Source of the DNA: Petrolisthes cinctipes
Taxonomy: Eukaryota; Arthropoda; Malacostraca; Decapoda; Porcellanidae
Assembly: GCA_033782935.1 (NCBI GenBank)
Contig: JAWQEG010001306.1
Location: forward strand, 372,001-436,000
DNA length: 64,000 nucleotides
Reading direction: 5' to 3'
The notes beneath the pieces are model-generated. The model saw only the letters and a program-made list of their open reading frames with translations, searched no databases and had not been told where the DNA came from. Positions 60,709-64,000 of the stretch are shown in pieces. Both the position numbers and the translations under genes were made by a program. How positions within the stretch are numbered: position 1 is the first letter of the stretch; each line of letters starts with the position of its first letter.

Positions 60709-60842
60709 AAATTCAAGCTCAAAACACCCCAAAATTCGATATTTTGGGATACAAGAAGCGATCTGTACATGCCTACTCTGTGCTAGAATATTTTCAAAAT
60801 ATAGGCTCAAAACATGCTAAAAATCGATATTTTAGGTGTTGA
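60709..60842. repeat. Conversion-like patch within a duplicated block
   Basis: By position this should resemble 57350-57483 (TTCAATATTTTGGGG, AGCAATC, CTCAGTGC). Instead it carries CACCCCAAAATTCG, GGGATACAAGAAGCG and CTCTGTGCTAG, a combination otherwise seen at about 59.72-59.79 kb, 1001 bp upstream. Flanking sequence on both sides keeps the expected register. Confidence 0.82.
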
Positions 60843-61025
60843 AATGCGATATCTCAAATTCAGGCCCAAAACACCCGAAACTTCGATATTTAGGGGTCTC
60901 AGAAGCGATCTGTACATGCCTTCTCCGTGTTAGAGTATTTTCAAAATACAGGCCAAAAACATGCTCAAAATCGATGTTTTAAGTGCCAAAAAGTCGATAT
61001 GTGCATGCATCTTCAGTACCCGTTT

Positions 61026-61201
61026 ATATCTCAAATTCAGGCTCAAAAGACCCGAAAATTCGATATTTTGGGGTCCTAGAAGCGATCTGTACATGCCTAC
61101 TCCGTGTTAGAGTATTTTCAAAATACATGCCCAAAACATGCTGAAAATCGATATTTTAGATGCCCAAAGTCAATATGTGCATGTATTTTCTGTACCCGTT
61201 T
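61026..61201 (+). repeat. Hexamer monomer 1: L- (176 bp)
   Basis: First monomer of a fully resolved six-monomer unit. It has ATACATGCCC and a tail of GATGCCCAAAGTCAATATG, one base shorter than the L tail. Confidence 0.93.
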
Positions 61202-61349
61202 ATATCTCAAATTCAGGCTCAAAACACCCGAAAATTCAATATTTTGGGGTCCCAGAAGCAATCTGTACATGCCTACTCAGTGCTAGAATATTTTCAAAAT
61301 ATAGGCTCAAAACATACTAAAAATCGATATTTTAGGTGCCAAGAAGTCG
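61202..61349 (+). repeat. Hexamer monomer 2: S (148 bp)
   Basis: Carries TTCAATATTTTGGGG, AGCAATC and a GTGCCAAGAAGTCG tail. Confidence 0.93.
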
Positions 61350-61525
61350 ATATCTCAAATTAAGGCCCAAAACACCCGAAAATTCGATATTTAGGGGTCC
61401 CAGAATGGATCTGTACATGCCTACTCCGTGTTAGAGTATTTTCAAAATTCAGGCCCAAAACATGCTGAAAATCGATATTTTTGGTGCCCAAAATCAATAT
61501 GTGTATGCATCTTCCATTCTCGTTC
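61350..61525 (+). repeat. Hexamer monomer 3: L- (176 bp)
   Basis: Has AGAATGGATCTG, TTTTCAAAATTCAGG and the variant tail CTTCCATTCTCGTTC. In the seven-monomer version of the unit an additional L lies next to this monomer. Confidence 0.93.
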
Positions 61526-61702
61526 ATATCTCAAATTCAGGCTCAAAACACCCGAAAATTCGATATTTTGGGGTCCCAGAAACGATCTGTACATGCCTAC
61601 TCAGTGCTAGAATGTTTTCAAAATATAGGCTCAAAACATGCTCAAAATCGATATTTTAGGAGCCCAAAAGTCGATATGTGCATGCATCTTCTGTACTCGT
61701 AT
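61526..61702 (+). repeat. Hexamer monomer 4: L (177 bp)
   Basis: Has AGAAACGATCTG, GAATGTTTTC and a GGAGCCCAAAAGTCG tail. Confidence 0.93.
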
Positions 61703-61849
61703 ATATCTCAAATTCAGGCTCAAAACACCCGAAAATTCGATATTTTGGGGTCCCAGAAGCGATCTGTACATGCCTACTCAGTGCTAGAATATTTTCAGAA
61801 TATAGGCTCAAAACATGCTAAAAATCGATATTTTAGGTGCGTAAAGGCG
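61703..61849 (+). repeat. Hexamer monomer 5: S' (147 bp)
   Basis: Has TTTTCAGAATATAGG and the GCGTAAAGGCG tail. Its length equals the DNA length wrapped in a nucleosome core. Confidence 0.93.
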
Positions 61850-62026
61850 ATATCTCAAATTCAGGCCCAAAACACCCGAAACTTCGATATTTAGGGGTCC
61901 CAGAAGCGATCTGTACATGCCTACTCCGTGTTAGAGTATTTTCAAAATACAGGACAAAAACATGCTCAAAATCGATGTTTTAAGTGCCAAAAAGTCGATA
62001 TGTGCATGCATCTTCAGTACCCGTTT
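61850..62026 (+). repeat. Hexamer monomer 6: L (177 bp)
   Basis: Has CCGAAACTTCG, CTCCGTGTTAGAG and ATGTTTTAAGTGCC. Confidence 0.93.
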
Positions 62027-63027
62027 ATATCTCAAATTCAGGCTCAAAACACCCGGAAATTCGATATTTTGGGGTCCCAGAAGCGATCTGTACATGCCTA
62101 CTCCGTGTTAGAGTATTTTCAAAATACATGCCCAAAACATGCTGAAAATCGATATTTTAGATGCCCAAAGTCAATATGTGCATGTATTTTCTGTACCCGT
62201 TTATATCTCAAATTCAGGCTCAAAACACCCGAAAATTCAATATTTTGGGGTCCCAGAAGCAATCTGTACATGCCTACTCAGTGCTAGAATATTTTCAAAA
62301 TATAGGCTCAAAACATGCTAAAAATCGATATTTTAGGTGCCAAAAAGTCGATATCTCAAATTAAGGCCCAAAACACCCGAAAATTCGATATTTAGGGGTC
62401 CCAGAATGGATCTGTACATGCCTACTCCGTGTTAGAGTATTTTCAAAATTCAGGCCCAAAACATGCTGAAAATCGATATTTTTGGTGCCCAAAATCAATA
62501 TGTGTATGCATCTTCCATTCTCGTTCATATCTCAAATTCAGGCTCAAAACACCCGAAAATTCGATATTTTGGGGTCCCAGAAACGATCTGTACATGCCTA
62601 CTCAGTGCTAGAATGTTTTCAAAATATAGGCTCAAAACATGCTCAAAATCGATATTTTAGGAGCCCAAAAGTCGATATGTGCATGCATCTTCTGTACTCG
62701 TATATATCTCAAATTCAGGCTCAAAACACCCGAAAATTCGATATTTTGGGGTCCCAGAAGCGATCTGTACATGCCTACTCAGTGCTAGAATATTTTCAGA
62801 ATATAGGCTCAAAACATGCTAAAAATCGATATTTTAGGTGCGTAAAGGCGATATCTCAAATTCAGGCCCAAAACACCCGAAACTTCGATATTTAGGGGTC
62901 CCAGAAGCGATATGTACATGCCTACTCCGTGTTAGAGTATTTTCAAAATACAGGCCAAAAACATGCTCAAAATCGATGTTTTAAGTGCCAAAAAGTCGAT
63001 ATGTGCATGCATCTTCAGTACCCGTTT
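62027..63027. repeat. 1001-bp six-monomer unit, copy 2
   Basis: Collinear with 61026-62026 at an offset of 1001 with only scattered substitutions, for example GCGATATGTACATG near 62906. Confidence 0.95.
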
Positions 63028-64000
63028 ATATCTCAAATTCAGGCTCAAAACACCCGGAAATTCGATATTTTGGGGTCCCAGAAGCAATCTGTACATGCCT
63101 ACTCCGTGTTAGAGTATTTTCAAAATACATGCCCAAAACATGCTGAAAATCGATATTTTAGATGCCCAAAGTCAATATGTGCATGTATTTTCTGTACCCG
63201 TTTATATCTCAAATTCAGGCTCAAAACACCGGAAAATTCAATATTTTGGGGTCCCAGAAGCAATCTGTACATGCCTACTCAGTGCTAGAATATTTTCAAA
63301 ATATAGGCTCAAAACATGCTAAAAATCGATATTTTAGGTGCCAAAAAGTCGATATCTCAAATTCAGGCCCAAAACTCACGAAAATTCGATATTTAGGGGT
63401 CCCAGAATGGATCTGTACATGCCTACTCCGTGTTAGAGTATTTTCAAAATACAGGCCAAAAACATACTGAAAATCGATCTTTTAGGTGCCCAAAAGTCGA
63501 TATGTGTTTGCATCTTCTGTACCCGTTTATATCTTAAATTCTGGCCCTAAACACCCGAAAATTCGATATTTTGGGGTCCCAGAAGCGATCTGTACATGCC
63601 TACTCCGTGTTAGAGTATTTTCAAAATTCAGGCCCAAAACATGCTGAAAATCGATATTTTTGGTGCCCAAAATCAATATGTGTATGCATCTTCCATTCTC
63701 GTTCATATCTCAAATTCAGGCTCAAAACACCCGAAAATTCGATATTTTGGGGTCCCAGAAACGATCTGTACATGCCTACTCAGTGCTAGAATGTTTTCAA
63801 AATATAGGCTCAAAACATGCTCAAAATCGATATTTTAGGAGCCCAAAAGTCGATATGTGCATGCATCTTCTGTACTCGTTTATATCTCAAATTCAGGCTC
63901 AAAACACCCGAAAATTCAATATTTTGGGGTCCCAGAAGCGATCTGTACATGCCTACTCAGTGCTAGAATATTTTCAAAATATAGGCTCAAAACATGCTAA
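63028..64000. repeat. Higher-order unit copy 3, seven-monomer version, cut by the window end
   Basis: Follows copy 2 at 1001 bp until about 63.42 kb. It then contains an extra 177-bp L monomer (GTGTTTGCATC, ATCTTAAATTCTGG), after which the offset is 1178 (62463 with 63641). The extra monomer matches the one at about 58.03-58.21 kb. The window ends inside this unit. Confidence 0.92.

Larger units (their letters stand above)
59247..61880. repeat. Higher-order block of about 3.36 kb, copy 2
   Basis: Collinear with copy 1 except for one missing 177-bp monomer and a patch at about 60709-60842 that instead matches 59708-59841. The match ends near 61880, where CCGAAACTTCG and TTTAGGGG here replace CCGAAAATTCG and TTATGGGG in copy 1. 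Confidence 0.9.
61026..62026. repeat. 1001-bp six-monomer higher-order unit, copy 1
   Basis: The six monomers are 176, 148, 176, 177, 147 and 177 bp (L-, S, L-, L, S', L), totalling 1001. The next copy starts exactly at 62027. TGTACATG landmarks at 61088, 62089 and 63090 confirm the step. Copies 1 and 2 are nearly identical. The similarity to later copies starts about 180 bp earlier, near 60846. Confidence 0.95.
1..64000. repeat. Tandem satellite DNA array filling the whole window
   Basis: Every stretch I read is a copy of one repeat family built on 177-bp (L), 176-bp (L-), 148-bp (S) and 147-bp (S') monomers. Landmarks recur once per full monomer: TGTACATGCCTAC, a TATTTTCAAAATA core, ATCGATATTTT and, in L only, GTGCATGCATC. 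All monomers run the same way apart from one short inverted stretch at 17005-17077. No gene, RNA gene, transposon or unique island interrupts the array, and both window ends lie inside it. The family is consistent with eukaryotic centromeric or pericentromeric satellite; the species and chromosomal position cannot be read from the sequence. I do not recognise it as a named satellite. Confidence 0.98.

Noticed and set aside
227..63838. About 200 forward open frames of 60-268 codons
   Set aside because: All are readings of the same satellite. They recur with every monomer in three forward frames, start at arbitrary ATGs such as those in CATGC and AATGTT, and break wherever a 176- or 148-bp monomer shifts the frame. 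No domain, promoter or codon bias supports a gene.
1..64000. CRISPR-like regular repeats
   Set aside because: Spacing is regular, but there are no distinct spacers between short repeats; the whole unit is conserved and units are 147-177 bp.
1..64000. tRNA, rRNA or telomeric repeats
   Set aside because: I saw no cloverleaf, no rRNA-like conserved stretch and no short telomere-type tandem units anywhere in the window.

Overview
The whole 64,000-base window is one uninterrupted tandem satellite array. I see no protein-coding gene, RNA gene, transposon, retroelement, CRISPR array or unique-sequence island. Both window edges lie inside the array. Array type, monomer size and multi-level organisation point to a eukaryotic chromosome, probably centromeric, pericentromeric or other constitutive heterochromatin. 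A plant is plausible because 150-180 bp satellites are typical there, but the sequence does not identify the organism.

The basic units are a long monomer L of 177 bp (with a 176-bp one-base-deleted form, L-) and a short monomer S of 148 bp (with a 147-bp form, S'). The window starts on a monomer boundary: 1-148 is an S monomer, 149-325 an L monomer, 326-502 another L. A hand-made L consensus has 38% G+C (68 of 177). At about 166 bp average this gives roughly 385 monomers, almost all in one orientation. S differs from L by an exact 29-bp deletion between two ATAT repeats. The L monomer is itself an old tandem dimer of half-units of about 86 and 91 bp, which align at about 77% (57 of 74 columns by hand).

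Above the monomer level there are several layers of repetition: L+S dimers (325 bp, about 39.6-40.6 kb); five-monomer periods (825 bp, about 7.0-10.2 kb); a six-monomer unit (1001 bp, about 60.9-64 kb); and multi-kilobase tandem duplications. The large duplications are about 2653 bp (10.3-14.8 kb), 2504 bp (17.1-22.1 kb), 1775/2048 bp (22.5-27.5 kb), 3.36 kb (28.8-34.4 kb, and again at 55.9-61.9 kb) and 7450 bp (40.7-55.1 kb). Related copies also lie about 29 kb apart (2.9-5.3 kb and 32.5-34.0 kb). Most length differences between copies are whole-monomer sums, as expected for unequal exchange.

Point anomalies stand out from this background: one perfect 35-bp inverted repeat at 17005-17077, the only inverted stretch I found; nine copies of an 81-bp deletion monomer; a 25-bp tandem duplication at three sites; an eight-base replacement at two sites; a conversion-like patch near 60.7 kb; and a cluster of single-base indels at 34.8-35.2 kb. 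The long open reading frames (up to 268 codons) come from a 177-bp period (59 x 3) with no stop in one frame; I do not call them genes. Block boundaries are by-eye estimates, usually good to a few tens of bases.
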